Below the pieces are notes generated by a model that was not told the DNA's origin, made no database searches, and saw nothing but the letters and a program-made list of their open reading frames with translations. A program made the translations under genes and the position numbers. This document shows positions 16,889 to 25,139 of a stretch of DNA of 64,000 nucleotides, in pieces. The DNA is from JAFECT01 sp036501825 (GTDB lineage Bacteria > Pseudomonadota > Alphaproteobacteria > Caulobacterales > Caulobacteraceae). The stretch spans positions 41,719-105,718 of the forward strand of contig DASXZP010000039.1 in the NCBI GenBank assembly GCA_036501825.1. Direction: 5' to 3'. The number at the start of each line of letters is the position of its first letter. Position 1 is the stretch's first letter.

Positions 16889-17404
16889 TCACAGGCGCGA
16901 CTGTTCGATGAGGCGAACGGCGGCGTCGGCGGCCTTGATCCCGAGCGGTTCGAAACGCCGGCCGCGCAACGCGTTATAATTCACCCAGAAGGCCTCGATG
17001 CTGTCGAGGAACGCCTTGCCCAGATCGTTAGGCGTCTGAATTTCTGCGTAGAGACGCGAAACGTGCGTTACCGCGAGCAGGCGGTCGTTGCGCACCGTCT
17101 CGCCGGCTTCGGTCTGGTTCGCCTCGAGCACGCCGATCAGGCGCACATCGACCACCAGGCCTGCGATCAGAGCCTCATCGCTCAGCACCATCACGTCGAC
17201 CGCGTCGCCGTCACCCGCGCGGGTGGACGGTACGAAGCCGAAATCGAGCGGATAGATCATCCCCTCGGGCAGCAGATGCGACAGGGCGAAGCCGAGGTCG
17301 CGGTCGTACTTGTACTTAGTGCGGTTTCCGCGTGGCGTCTCGATGACGGCCCGGCAGGCGCGCCGCGCGCGGTCGAGGCGGGGGTCGAGGGCCAGAAGGT
17401 CCAT
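16889..17404 (-). CDS. ppa: inorganic pyrophosphatase, family I
   Basis: This 171-aa protein has the family I soluble pyrophosphatase features: VIETPRGNRTKYKYD near the N-terminus, the YPLDFGFVPST block, the metal-binding signature DGDAVDVMVL (in place of DGDPLDVLV) and a late block, NDLGKAFLDSIEAFWVNYN. It hydrolyses pyrophosphate to phosphate in the cytosol. DAVD for DPLD and the YPLDFG variation make it divergent, so it may be a second, less typical paralogue rather than the main housekeeping enzyme. Its stop lies 18 bases before the preferred start of the beta-helix gene. Confidence 0.85.
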   Translation of the reverse strand: MDLLALDPRLDRARRACRAVIETPRGNRTKYKYDRDLGFALSHLLPEGMIYPLDFGFVPSTRAGDGDAVDVMVLSDEALIAGLVVDVRLIGVLEANQTEAGETVRNDRLLAVTHVSRLYAEIQTPNDLGKAFLDSIEAFWVNYNALRGRRFEPLGIKAADAAVRLIEQSRL

Positions 17405-17472
17405 GCGCGTCTCGCTTTGGCGCCCCTAACCTAGCGGCTGAGGCCCGGGGGCGGAAGCCCGCGGCCGCCGCC

Positions 17473-18105
17473 CTAGCTTGGCTGCGCGGCCTTCGCCTGG
17501 CGTTCCTTGATGCGCGAGACGAACTCTTCGGTGGTGTTGGTCAACGGGAAGGCCTCTTCCGGAACCGGGACGCCGAGGAAGGCGCAGAGCGGCTCCCATC
17601 CGGATCCGGTCTCGTAGACCAGCAGGCGTTCAGGCGAGATCGTGCGCCTTACTTCTTCATTGTGGCGCTCGAAGAAGGCGACCGCCTTGTCGCGATCGTG
17701 GCGCGCGTCGCCGAGTTGGTCGAACACCACGCTCTTCAGCATCTCACCGAACGGGTTCGGCCCCGGAGGCGCGTCGCGCGACGCGAAGATGGTCGCCTGG
17801 GTCGAACGGAACCACGCGTCCGGATCGCGCACGGTCAGCACCACCTTGGCGTCGGGCCAGCGCTCGGCCTGTTCGCGATACCACCGCGCCGAGGGCCAGT
17901 CGCAGGTCGAGTTGAAGCCTTTGAAAACTTCCGCCAGATCGCCGAGGTCGCCGTCGCCCGCGCGGCGCCAGAACGCGATGGCGGTCGGATTCTCGAACAC
18001 CTCGTACATGTGATAGCAGGGGCCGAGCCCCAGGATGTCCATGGCGCGCTTGAACGATGCGGTTCCCGTGCGGCCAAGGCCGGCGCCGATCACTTTGATG
18101 GTCAT
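17473..18105 (-). CDS. sulfotransferase-family protein
   Basis: A 210-aa protein of the 'sulfotransferase family' with a P-loop-like 5'-phosphosulfate loop near the N-terminus, GAGLGRTGTASFKRAM, followed by the segment KVVLTVRDPDAWFRST with the Arg/Ser that contact the 3'-phosphate of PAPS. The C-terminal GSGWEPLCAFLGVPVPEEAFP motif is shared by this group. Members are related to membrane or cytosolic sulfotransferases, but few have known acceptors. The gene appears monocistronic, with 67 bases to the pyrophosphatase gene. Confidence 0.85.
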   Translation of the reverse strand: MTIKVIGAGLGRTGTASFKRAMDILGLGPCYHMYEVFENPTAIAFWRRAGDGDLGDLAEVFKGFNSTCDWPSARWYREQAERWPDAKVVLTVRDPDAWFRSTQATIFASRDAPPGPNPFGEMLKSVVFDQLGDARHDRDKAVAFFERHNEEVRRTISPERLLVYETGSGWEPLCAFLGVPVPEEAFPLTNTTEEFVSRIKERQAKAAQPS

Positions 18106-18155
18106 GATGCTTCCCCTCGCGCGACGATCTTAGCGGGTCGCGGGAGCGCGGTCAC

Positions 18156-18605
18156 CTAACCGGCGGGTTCGACCGGCGGCTCGACGAGGTTCGGGTCGGC
18201 CAGGATCGGCGCGGGCTCACCCACGAAGGGCGTCTCGAACGGCGCGCGACGGGCGGCGCGGCGCAGGGCGGTGCGTTCGTCAGAGCCGAAACGCAGCATC
18301 TCGCGCACCCGCCAGGCCACGATGAGGATCAGGAACAGGGCGCCGAAGCAGAGCAGGCTCACAAATTCCGCCTCGCTCCCCTGTTCGGTGGCGGCGCGGT
18401 TGATGTGGTCGAGGCGCGCGTCGCCCGGATAGAAACGCTCCAGGTCGTGCATGGCCGAAGCGATGTGGCCCTGCTCGTGCACGCCCATACCGTAGGAGGC
18501 GAAGACCGCGAGCACCCAGTAGGCCACCGCGAGGCCGACCAGGACGCGCTTGCGCGTGAGCAGCTCCTCCAGCGTCAAGACCCGGCCCTCCCCGTCCGTG
18601 GCCAT
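18156..18605 (-). CDS. two-helix membrane protein of unknown function
   Basis: This 149-aa protein has two transmembrane helices (VLVGLAVAYWVLAVFASYGM near residue 21 and FVSLLCFGALFLILIVAWRV near residue 82) linked by a soluble loop rich in His and Asp. The N- and C-terminal tails are charged; the C-terminal tail is Pro/Glu-rich. No family is recognised. It is divergent from the outer-membrane protein gene, with a 153-base shared upstream region. Confidence 0.7.
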   Translation of the reverse strand: MATDGEGRVLTLEELLTRKRVLVGLAVAYWVLAVFASYGMGVHEQGHIASAMHDLERFYPGDARLDHINRAATEQGSEAEFVSLLCFGALFLILIVAWRVREMLRFGSDERTALRRAARRAPFETPFVGEPAPILADPNLVEPPVEPAG

Positions 18606-18758
18606 CCTAGCCGCAAAACGCGCAAGGGGCGCGCGGGCACAACGTCCAGGCGTGCGGCTCCGTTCATCTCCTCGCCCTTATTGGGTCCAGATCGCGCCCC
18701 ATTGGGGCCTGAGCGCCACCGTACCCAGGCAGGGCCGCAATCGTCGGAGGAGGCGCGC

Positions 18759-19439
18759 ATGCGGACGACTGGCGCGAAGGCGACACTTCTGGGTCTGGGG
18801 TTCGCGCTCCTGGCCCTTCCGGCCTTTGCGCAGGACGCATCGGCTCCGGCGGCGGCGGCGACTGTGGCGGCCGCCCCAGCCGATTCCGCCCCGACACCGG
18901 CCGCCGACCCCGCCGCCCCGCCGGCCGCGGTGACGCCGCCCGCTGAAACATTCGCCAACGACAAGCCGGCCTTCTCGCTGGGCGATCTGACCACCTATGG
19001 GACCATGGGTCTGGGCGGTTCGGGCGGCGACGGTTCGGTCGCGCCAGGCGACACGGGCATCTTCAATGCCCAGGCCGGCGTGCGCTTCGGGCCCTATCTC
19101 GGTCTCGAGGGCGAGGTCGGAACCGGCATCCCGGGCGACAGCCGCTCGGGCAAGAAGCTCAGCCTCACCGACCGCTACGCCGCCTACATCGTAGGCTACC
19201 TGCCCTGGACCAAGCACTTCGACCTGTTCGCCAAACTCGGCCTCGGCCACAGCCGCTACAAGTACGAGGCGAACGGCGCGGCCATGTCGAGCGATCTGGA
19301 CAGCGTGAACTGGGGCGTCGGCGCGCAGTATCTGTTCAACGACCACGACGGCGTGCGCACCGAGGTGCTGAAGGAGAACTACCACGACTCCCGCGGCGAG
19401 CGGACGAGCCTGCTGTTCTCCTGGATCCACCGCTTCTGA
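18759..19439 (+). CDS. small outer-membrane beta-barrel (OmpA/OmpX-like porin family)
   Basis: The protein is 226 aa from the ATG at 18759, with GGAGGAGG at 18746-18753; a longer in-frame reading begins inside the divergent gene. A signal peptide ends near FAQ-DA. Residues about 25-65 are an Ala/Pro-rich linker and about 70-226 are a beta-barrel with alternating aromatic residues (YLGLEGEVGTGIPG, YAAYIVGYLPWTKHFDLFAK) and a terminal Phe (SWIHRF), the signal for outer-membrane assembly. This is the 8-stranded OmpA-like domain without a peptidoglycan-binding tail. Confidence 0.85.
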   Translation: MRTTGAKATLLGLGFALLALPAFAQDASAPAAAATVAAAPADSAPTPAADPAAPPAAVTPPAETFANDKPAFSLGDLTTYGTMGLGGSGGDGSVAPGDTGIFNAQAGVRFGPYLGLEGEVGTGIPGDSRSGKKLSLTDRYAAYIVGYLPWTKHFDLFAKLGLGHSRYKYEANGAAMSSDLDSVNWGVGAQYLFNDHDGVRTEVLKENYHDSRGERTSLLFSWIHRF

Positions 19440-19988
19440 TCAGGCGGCGCGACCGCCCCTGGGTCTGTCGAACAGGATGACCGGCTCGCCGCGATAGCCG
19501 GTGCGCGCGTATTCGCGGTAGCCGAGCTTGTCCGCGAGTTTCAGCGACGCGGCGTTCTCCGGACCGATCAGACAGACGGTGCGCGCGTCGTCGAGCATCG
19601 CATCGGACCATTCCAGCATGGCGCGCGTCGCCTCGTAAGCGAGCCCCTTGCCGTGGGCCTCGGGGATCAGACCCCAGCCGATTTCGGGCGCGCCTTCGAA
19701 GGGCGGCTGGAAGTCGCGCTTCAGGTCGTGAAATCCGCCCTCGCCGAGAAACCGGCCGGTGGCGCGCTCGGTGATCGCCCAGTAGCCGAAGCCGAGCAGC
19801 CGCCAGCTTCCGGCGTAGCGCAAAATCCGCGCCCAGACTTCTTCGCCGGTCGAGGGCCGGCCGGTGATGTAGCGGGTGACCGCCGGATCGCTCCACATGG
19901 CGACGCCGTCGGCGAAATCGCCGAGGCCGTGGGCGCGCAGGATCAGACGTTCGGTGGTCAGGACGGGCGCGTCGGTCGGCAAGGACAT
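19440..19988 (-). CDS. GNAT-family N-acetyltransferase
   Basis: A 182-aa acetyltransferase of the RimJ/RimL-like GNAT type: N-terminal TTERLILRAH, the acetyl-CoA loop segment GWGLIPEAHGKGLAYEATRA (Q/R-x-x-G-x-G/A motif A), and the late helix N-A-A-S-L-K-L-A-D-K-L-G-Y typical of the family. It transfers an acetyl group from acetyl-CoA to an amine; the acceptor cannot be read. The stop codon abuts that of the convergent OmpA-like gene. The function may be protein or small-molecule acetylation. Confidence 0.88.
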   Translation of the reverse strand: MSLPTDAPVLTTERLILRAHGLGDFADGVAMWSDPAVTRYITGRPSTGEEVWARILRYAGSWRLLGFGYWAITERATGRFLGEGGFHDLKRDFQPPFEGAPEIGWGLIPEAHGKGLAYEATRAMLEWSDAMLDDARTVCLIGPENAASLKLADKLGYREYARTGYRGEPVILFDRPRGGRAA

Positions 19989-20021
19989 GTCGGCCCGGCG
20001 CTCAGACTCTGACGGGAGGGC

Positions 20022-20303
20022 TCAGCCCGGGTGGATACCCGTGACGGTGATGACGATAAGCCCGGTGGCGATCGCCAGGAAGAGCGCGCCGAAGAAACGG
20101 TTGATGGTCAGGAAACCGGCGCCGTTGATCATCTGCAGCTCGAGCTGAGCCCAGAATCCCCGGCGCCAGGCCAGGGTGCGGCGGCGCGAGTCGCGGAAGC
20201 GGCCGATGAAGAACAGCAGGCAGCTGCCCACGAGCGCAAAGATAGCGGCCGACGCACACATCATCGCCAGCGCGGGCACATCAATGTTCGACAGGTTCAT
20301 CAT
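20022..20303 (-). CDS. small membrane protein of unknown function
   Basis: This 93-aa protein has two hydrophobic helices (LAMMCASAAIFALVGSCLLF and FGALFLAIATGLIVITVTGI) separated by a basic segment, DSRRRTLAWRRGFW. No family is recognised. It begins 33 bases after the GNAT gene start on the same strand, but the order suggests it is read first. The upstream region (20304-20528) is unusually A+T-rich for the window and probably holds its promoter. An in-frame ATG two codons later is possible. Confidence 0.6.
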   Translation of the reverse strand: MMNLSNIDVPALAMMCASAAIFALVGSCLLFFIGRFRDSRRRTLAWRRGFWAQLELQMINGAGFLTINRFFGALFLAIATGLIVITVTGIHPG

Positions 20304-20490
20304 GGGCCGCAGGAAATACCGTTCCTTGGTGAGTCACGCCATACCCAGTTGAGTCTACAGGGCAAAAATAGTCCTGCTGGCGCGAAGACACCGCCCGCCC
20401 AGCTGAACAAGAATACGTTAACCAACAAGAACTTGCGTCGCAGACCTATGACTTTCCGCGCGATGGGAAGATCACAGATTTCTGACATCT

Positions 20491-20525
20491 ATACCTAACC
20501 ATTGGTATGAAATCAGCCGATTTCA
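20491..20525. promoter_or_regulatory. two adjacent short inverted repeats in an A+T-rich gap
   Basis: ATACC-TAACCATT-GGTAT (20491-20508) is followed directly by TGAAATC-AGCC-GATTTCA (20508-20525). The second may be a weak minus-strand end signal for the oxygenase gene whose stop is at 20529. The first resembles an operator half-site pair. The remaining gap, 20304-20490, shows nothing else that could be supported. Confidence 0.3.
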
Positions 20526-20528
20526 GCC

Positions 20529-21155
20529 CTATCGCCAGGCGTAATTGAAACTGAGGCTCACCCGCGCCGATCGTCCGCCGTGGGCGGGCACCTCGTGCCT
20601 CAGCCAGCTCTCCCACATCAACACCGTGCCCGGCGACGGCTTCAGGGTCACAAAGCTCTTCAGGTCCTGCGGCGCGTCGGCGGCGCGGGGCGGCGCGGCC
20701 ATCATCTGCGGCAGCCGCGGGTCTTCGAGCCGCAGCCCGGCCGAGCCCTTCGGCGTCGCCACATAGACCGTGCCAGAGATGACGCTGTGCGGGTGGATGT
20801 GGCCCGAGTGGGATGCGCCGGGATCCAGCACATTGACCCAGAGACTATCCAGCCGGAGCTTGCCCCGCGGGCCCAGGTCGAAGGCGGCCTCGCGGGCGAA
20901 CGCCTTGGCGTGCCGGTCGAGCCGGCGCTTCAGATCCTCGAACACGGTCGCCCGCTGGGGCAGGTCGTCCAGGGACGCGTAGGAGGTATAGCCGCCATAG
21001 CCGTGCTCGCGGCACCAGGCCTGCCCCGCCCCATCCTCTTCGGCCAGCATGGCGCAGGCGTCGAAGAGTTCGCCGTTGAAGGCTTTGAAGTCGGCGTCCT
21101 CGGCCAGGGAGGCCTCGTAGACGCGGGTGGCGAAGAGCGAACGGACGTGAGCCAT
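20529..21155 (-). CDS. TIGR02466-type 2-oxoglutarate/Fe(II) oxygenase-like protein
   Basis: This 208-aa protein matches the group described as 'TIGR02466 family', predicted 2-oxoglutarate-dependent Fe(II) oxygenases. The iron-binding pattern is visible: the first His in SGHIHPHSVISGTVYV and the second His plus Arg in SWLRHEVPAHGGRSARVSLS. The double-stranded beta-helix core is about residues 95-208. The substrate is unknown; many relatives occur in marine phages and alphaproteobacteria. It is transcribed away from the M20 peptidase gene, with 85 bases between starts. Confidence 0.85.
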   Translation of the reverse strand: MAHVRSLFATRVYEASLAEDADFKAFNGELFDACAMLAEEDGAGQAWCREHGYGGYTSYASLDDLPQRATVFEDLKRRLDRHAKAFAREAAFDLGPRGKLRLDSLWVNVLDPGASHSGHIHPHSVISGTVYVATPKGSAGLRLEDPRLPQMMAAPPRAADAPQDLKSFVTLKPSPGTVLMWESWLRHEVPAHGGRSARVSLSFNYAWR

Positions 21156-21240
21156 GTCCGCCGGTTAGCACCCTCCGGGCCTTGCCGCGACCGCCCTTTG
21201 ACCGCAAGGTCCGGCCGGTTTCGACGGGGAACGCCAAAGC

Positions 21241-22716
21241 ATGCGCGGGTGGGGAAAGATCGCCCTGGGGGTCGTGGGCCTGATCGCGGTCCTCGTCGCC
21301 GTCGTCGCCGTCCGCACCGCGACCTATGCGCCGCCCGCCAGCGCCGACCTCTCGCAGGTGAAGCTCGCTGCAGCGCCGCCCATCGACCTGGACCGCGCGG
21401 CGCAACATCTGGGCGAAGCGGTGCGTATCCAGACCGTCTCGCACCAGGACCCCAGCCGGGACGATCCGGCGCAGTGGACGGCGCTGCACGACTGGCTCGA
21501 CCGCACCTATCCCGCGGCGCACGCAGCGATGACGCGCGAGATCATGCTGCAGAACACCCTGCTCTATACCTGGAAGGGCTCGGACCCGTCGCTCGCGCCG
21601 ATCATCCTGATGGCGCACCAGGACGTGGTGCCGGTGGACGACAAGACCATCGGCGAGTGGAAGCATCCCCCCTTCTCGGGCGAGATCGCCGACGGCGCGG
21701 TCTGGGGCCGCGGATCGATCGACGACAAGGGCTCCCTGATCGGACTGTTCGAAGCGATCGATGCGCTGGCGGCGCATGGGTTCAAGCCGAAGCGCACGGT
21801 GATGATCCTCTCCGGCCAGGACGAGGAGGTGCAGGGCAAAGGCGCCCAAGCCGCCGCGGCGCTGTTGCAACAGCGCGGGGTAAAGGCGCTGTTCGTGCTC
21901 GACGAAGGTTCGCTGGTGCTCACCGACAATCCGCTGACCGGCAAGCCGTCGATCCTGATCGGTGTAGCGGAGAAGGGCTATGTGACGCTGCGGGTGACGG
22001 CCACGGCGCCCGGCGGTCACTCGTCCATGCCGCCGCCGACCACGGCGGTGATCACCTTGTCGAAGGCGCTGGTCGCCATCGCCGGCCATCCGTTCCCGAT
22101 GAAGTTCGAAGGCCCCGGCGCGGACATGCTGCGCTGGCTCGCCCCGCACGCGTCGCCGGCGGTGAAGATGGCGGTGGCCAACGACTGGCTGTTTTCGCCG
22201 CTGCTGGTCAGCCAGGTCGCCAAGACCCCGCCCGGCGCGGCCATGCTGCACACCACCATCGCGCCGACCATGCTCTCGGGATCGCCCAAGGAAAACGTGC
22301 TGCCCCAGTCGGCGAGCGGGCTGATCAACTACCGCATCATGCCGTCGGAAAGCGCCGCCGGCGTGATGGCGCGCGCCAAGCAGGCGGTGCGCGGGCTGCC
22401 GGTGACCCTGGTCTGGGATTCGCCGCCTCGCGAACCGTCCAAGGTGTCGTCGACCAGGTCCGACGGCTGGAAATTCGTCGCCGCCGCGGCCCAGGCGGGC
22501 GAACCCGGCGTGCCTCTGGCGCCGTCGCTGGTGGTGGCGGGCACCGACAGCGGGCGCATGGGCAAGGTCGGCATCGACGTCTACCGGTTCCAACCGTTGG
22601 AGGCGTCCCTCGCCGACACCAAGATGATCCACGGGAACAACGAGCACATGACGCTCGCCAACCTGAAGCGGATGGTGAACTACTACGCCGTGCTGATCGC
22701 CACCGCGACGCAATGA
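21241..22716 (+). CDS. M20-family metallopeptidase, PM20D1-like
   Basis: The protein is 491 aa. An N-terminal hydrophobic helix (KIALGVVGLIAVLVAVVAVR) anchors or exports it. The M20 metal site is visible: HQDVVPV (ligand His), GRGSIDDKGS (bridging Asp), SGQDEEVQG (catalytic and ligand Glu) and the dimerisation-domain HSSMPPP. The layout matches the PM20D1/carboxypeptidase S group that cleaves or forms N-acyl amino acids and small peptides. It is probably periplasmic. The M24 gene starts 43 bases after its stop on the same strand, so the two exported peptidases are likely co-expressed. Confidence 0.9.
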   Translation: MRGWGKIALGVVGLIAVLVAVVAVRTATYAPPASADLSQVKLAAAPPIDLDRAAQHLGEAVRIQTVSHQDPSRDDPAQWTALHDWLDRTYPAAHAAMTREIMLQNTLLYTWKGSDPSLAPIILMAHQDVVPVDDKTIGEWKHPPFSGEIADGAVWGRGSIDDKGSLIGLFEAIDALAAHGFKPKRTVMILSGQDEEVQGKGAQAAAALLQQRGVKALFVLDEGSLVLTDNPLTGKPSILIGVAEKGYVTLRVTATAPGGHSSMPPPTTAVITLSKALVAIAGHPFPMKFEGPGADMLRWLAPHASPAVKMAVANDWLFSPLLVSQVAKTPPGAAMLHTTIAPTMLSGSPKENVLPQSASGLINYRIMPSESAAGVMARAKQAVRGLPVTLVWDSPPREPSKVSSTRSDGWKFVAAAAQAGEPGVPLAPSLVVAGTDSGRMGKVGIDVYRFQPLEASLADTKMIHGNNEHMTLANLKRMVNYYAVLIATATQ

Positions 22717-22759
22717 GAATGGCGGCGCCATGAAGAAGTCTTTGACCGAGGGAACGAGC

Positions 22760-24034
22760 ATGTTTTCGAGACGCGGATTGATCACGGCGGCCGGCGCGGG
22801 CGCCGCCATGAGCGCGGGCGCAGCGATGGCCCAGGACGCGAAGCCGGCCCAGCCGGCGCCCCCCGACCATCCCACCATGCTGCGCAACATCGCCGCCGGC
22901 GCTCAGCCGATCGCCCAGCTCGAGCGGATGGTTCGCCTGGAGAGAGCGCGCAAACTGATGAAGGACCAGGGCGTCGGCGCCCTCTTGGTCGAGTCGGGCT
23001 CGAGCCTTGCCTATTTCACCGGCGTCGACTGGCATCGCTCCGAGCGCACCACCGCCGCGGTGATCCCCGCCAGCGGCGATCCGATCATCATCACTCCGGT
23101 GTTCGAAGAACCGTCGGTGCGCGAAACCCTGGGCATCCCCGCCGGCGTGCGCGCCTGGAACGAGGACGAAAGCCCCTTCGAGCTGATCGCCGGCGCCCTG
23201 AAGGACTGCGGCGTGATGAGCGGGCCGGTCGCGGTCGAGAGCACCACGCGCTTCTTCATCCTCGACGGCGTGCGCAAGGTCTCCGGCGCCTACGAGTTCA
23301 AATCCGGCGATCCGGTCGTGCGGCCCTGCCGCATGTACAAGTCGCAGAACGAACTCAACCTGATGCAGGTGGCCAGCAACATCACCATGATCGCCTACAA
23401 GCTGGTGCACGACCGGGTGCAGACCGGCATGACGCAAACCGACATCGCCACCATGATGACCGAGGCGACCCAATCGCTGGGCGGCGCGCCGGAATTTTCG
23501 CTGGTGCTGCTGAACGAAGCCAGCGCCTATCCGCACGGGTCGCGCCAGAAACAACAGGTGCGCGAAGGCTCCATCGTGCTGATGGACTGCGGCTGCTCGG
23601 TGCACGGTTATCAGTCGGACATCTCACGCACCTGGGTGCACAAGGCCGAGCCCACCGCGCGGCAGCGCAAGGTGTGGGAGACGGTGAAGCGCGGCCAGCA
23701 GATTGCGCTCGAAACCGCCAAGATCGGCGTCCCGTGCAAGGCGATCGATGCGGCGACGCGCGCCTACTACGAGAAAGAGGGCTGGGGTCCGCGTTTCAAA
23801 CTGCCGGGCCTGTCACACCGTCTCGGTCACGGCATCGGCATGGACGGGCACGAGCCGCCCTATCTGGTCGGCAACGACGACACGCCGCTGCAGCCCGGCA
23901 TGTGCTTCTCCGACGAACCGGGCATCTACATCCCGGGCGAGTTCGGCGTGCGGCTGGAGGACTGCTGGCACATGACCGAGCAAGGTCCGAAGCTGTTCTC
24001 GGGCCTGGCCAAATCGCTGGAAGATCCGATCTAG
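22760..24034 (+). CDS. exported M24-family peptidase (Xaa-Pro aminopeptidase/creatinase fold)
   Basis: The protein is 424 aa from the ATG at 22760, preceded by GAGGGAA at 22748-22754; an ATG at 22730 lacks such a site. A Tat-like signal, SRRGLITAAGAGAAMSAGAA, starts the protein. The creatinase N-domain (about 45-190) and the pita-bread M24 domain (about 195-420) are both present. Metal ligands appear in MDCGCSVHGYQSDISRT, GLSHRLGHGIGMDGHE, FSDEPGIY and VRLEDCW. Substrates are probably N-terminal X-Pro peptides. It follows the M20 gene in an exported-peptidase unit. Confidence 0.92.
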   Translation: MFSRRGLITAAGAGAAMSAGAAMAQDAKPAQPAPPDHPTMLRNIAAGAQPIAQLERMVRLERARKLMKDQGVGALLVESGSSLAYFTGVDWHRSERTTAAVIPASGDPIIITPVFEEPSVRETLGIPAGVRAWNEDESPFELIAGALKDCGVMSGPVAVESTTRFFILDGVRKVSGAYEFKSGDPVVRPCRMYKSQNELNLMQVASNITMIAYKLVHDRVQTGMTQTDIATMMTEATQSLGGAPEFSLVLLNEASAYPHGSRQKQQVREGSIVLMDCGCSVHGYQSDISRTWVHKAEPTARQRKVWETVKRGQQIALETAKIGVPCKAIDAATRAYYEKEGWGPRFKLPGLSHRLGHGIGMDGHEPPYLVGNDDTPLQPGMCFSDEPGIYIPGEFGVRLEDCWHMTEQGPKLFSGLAKSLEDPI

Positions 24035-24444
24035 AACCAGGTCTTCGAAATCGGGTGGCCCAGGAGGCTCGCCAGCACGCCGGCGAGCGACCCGAAGAAC
24101 AGGATTGCGGTCATCAGGACCTGGACGAGGAATCCGGGGCCGCGCTTCTGCGCCTCCTGCATGTAGCCGAACAGGTAGAGGATGCGGCCGACGATCCAGA
24201 TCGCGCCGAGCCCCGCGCCCACGCGCGGGTCGAGATAGGCCGACCACAGCCAAAGGCACGGCAGGAAGATCACGATCCATTCGAGCGTGTTGCCCTGGAC
24301 GCGAAGCGCGCGCTCCACGTCCGGATGGCCGCTCATGGCCGGCGCATAGACCTTGGTGCGGACGCGCGTGCGCACCGCGTTCACCCCGGTCAGGAAGTAG
24401 AAGAGCAACGCAAGAAGGGTGACGAGGACAATCCAGGGCGACAT
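24031..24444 (-). CDS. MAPEG-family membrane protein
   Basis: The protein is 137 aa with four hydrophobic helices: WIVLVTLLALLFYFLTGVNA, EWIVIFLPCLWLWSAYLD, GAGLGAIWIVGRILYLFGY and VQVLMTAILFFGSLAGVLAS. The GNTLEWIVIFLP and IWIVGRILY-x-x-GY segments are the characteristic MAPEG pattern. MAPEG proteins include glutathione-dependent transferases and peroxidases, but most bacterial members lack a known function. GGAGGAG precedes the ATG at 24444. The gene overlaps the M24 stop by 4 bases on the opposite strand. Confidence 0.85.
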   Translation of the reverse strand: MSPWIVLVTLLALLFYFLTGVNAVRTRVRTKVYAPAMSGHPDVERALRVQGNTLEWIVIFLPCLWLWSAYLDPRVGAGLGAIWIVGRILYLFGYMQEAQKRGPGFLVQVLMTAILFFGSLAGVLASLLGHPISKTWF

Positions 24445-24575
24445 GGTGCTCCTCCGGGGACAGACGGCGAAGCTTAGGCGCGCCGCGAACAAACGCCAAC
24501 GCCCTGCGAAATGCGCTGGCGATGGCGGCCCGGCGGCTCTATGTCAGCAACCGGCACAGATACAGGAGCGTGGTC

Positions 24576-25139
24576 ATGGCGGAAGGCAATCGGGACGTGG
24601 CGGTGGTGGTGGGCAGCCTCAGGAAGGGCTCGATCACCCGCAAGGTGGCCAAGGCCTTGATCAAGCTCGCCCCCGAGGGGCTCAAGTGCGAGATCGTCGA
24701 GTACGGCGACCTGGCGCTCTACAATCAGGACCTGGAAGAGAGCGTGCCGGAGTCGTGGACCAGGTTTCGCGAGCGTCTGCACCGCGCCGAGGCGGTGCTG
24801 TTCGTGACGCCCGAGTACAACCGTTCGGTCCCCGGCGTGCTGAAGAACGCCATCGACGTCGGCTCGCGCCCCTACGGCAAGAGCGTGTGGGAGGGCAAAC
24901 CCGCCGCGATCGTCAGCGTATCGCCGGGCGCGCTGGGGGCGTTCGGCGCCAACCATCATCTGCGTCAGTCGCTGGTGTTCCTGAACATGCCCGCGCTGCA
25001 GCAGCCGGAAGCTTACATCGGCCACGCCGCCGAACTGGTCGACGACGAGGGCGACGTGAAGGTCGAAGGTACAAAAGCCTTCTTCGGCGACTTCATGGAA
25101 GCTTTCGAAGCCTGGGTCGAACGCACCGCGCGCAGCTGA
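24576..25139 (+). CDS. NAD(P)H-dependent FMN reductase family protein
   Basis: The protein is 187 aa from the ATG at 24576 (AGGAG at 24563-24567). It shows the flavodoxin-like FMN site: VVGSLRKGSITRKVAKAL near the N-terminus, PEYNRSVPGVLKNAIDVGSR and SVSPGALGAFGANHHLRQ. This resembles the ChrR/YieF group of quinone, chromate or FMN reductases, which bind FMN and use NAD(P)H. The natural electron acceptor is unknown. It is divergent from the MAPEG gene and convergent with the M1 aminopeptidase, whose stop is one base away. Confidence 0.9.
   Translation: MAEGNRDVAVVVGSLRKGSITRKVAKALIKLAPEGLKCEIVEYGDLALYNQDLEESVPESWTRFRERLHRAEAVLFVTPEYNRSVPGVLKNAIDVGSRPYGKSVWEGKPAAIVSVSPGALGAFGANHHLRQSLVFLNMPALQQPEAYIGHAAELVDDEGDVKVEGTKAFFGDFMEAFEAWVERTARS

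Noticed and set aside
20300..20488. 62-codon frame upstream of the small membrane protein at 20022
   Set aside because: It overlaps that gene's start, has poor initiation context and no similarity; the region is better read as a promoter gap.
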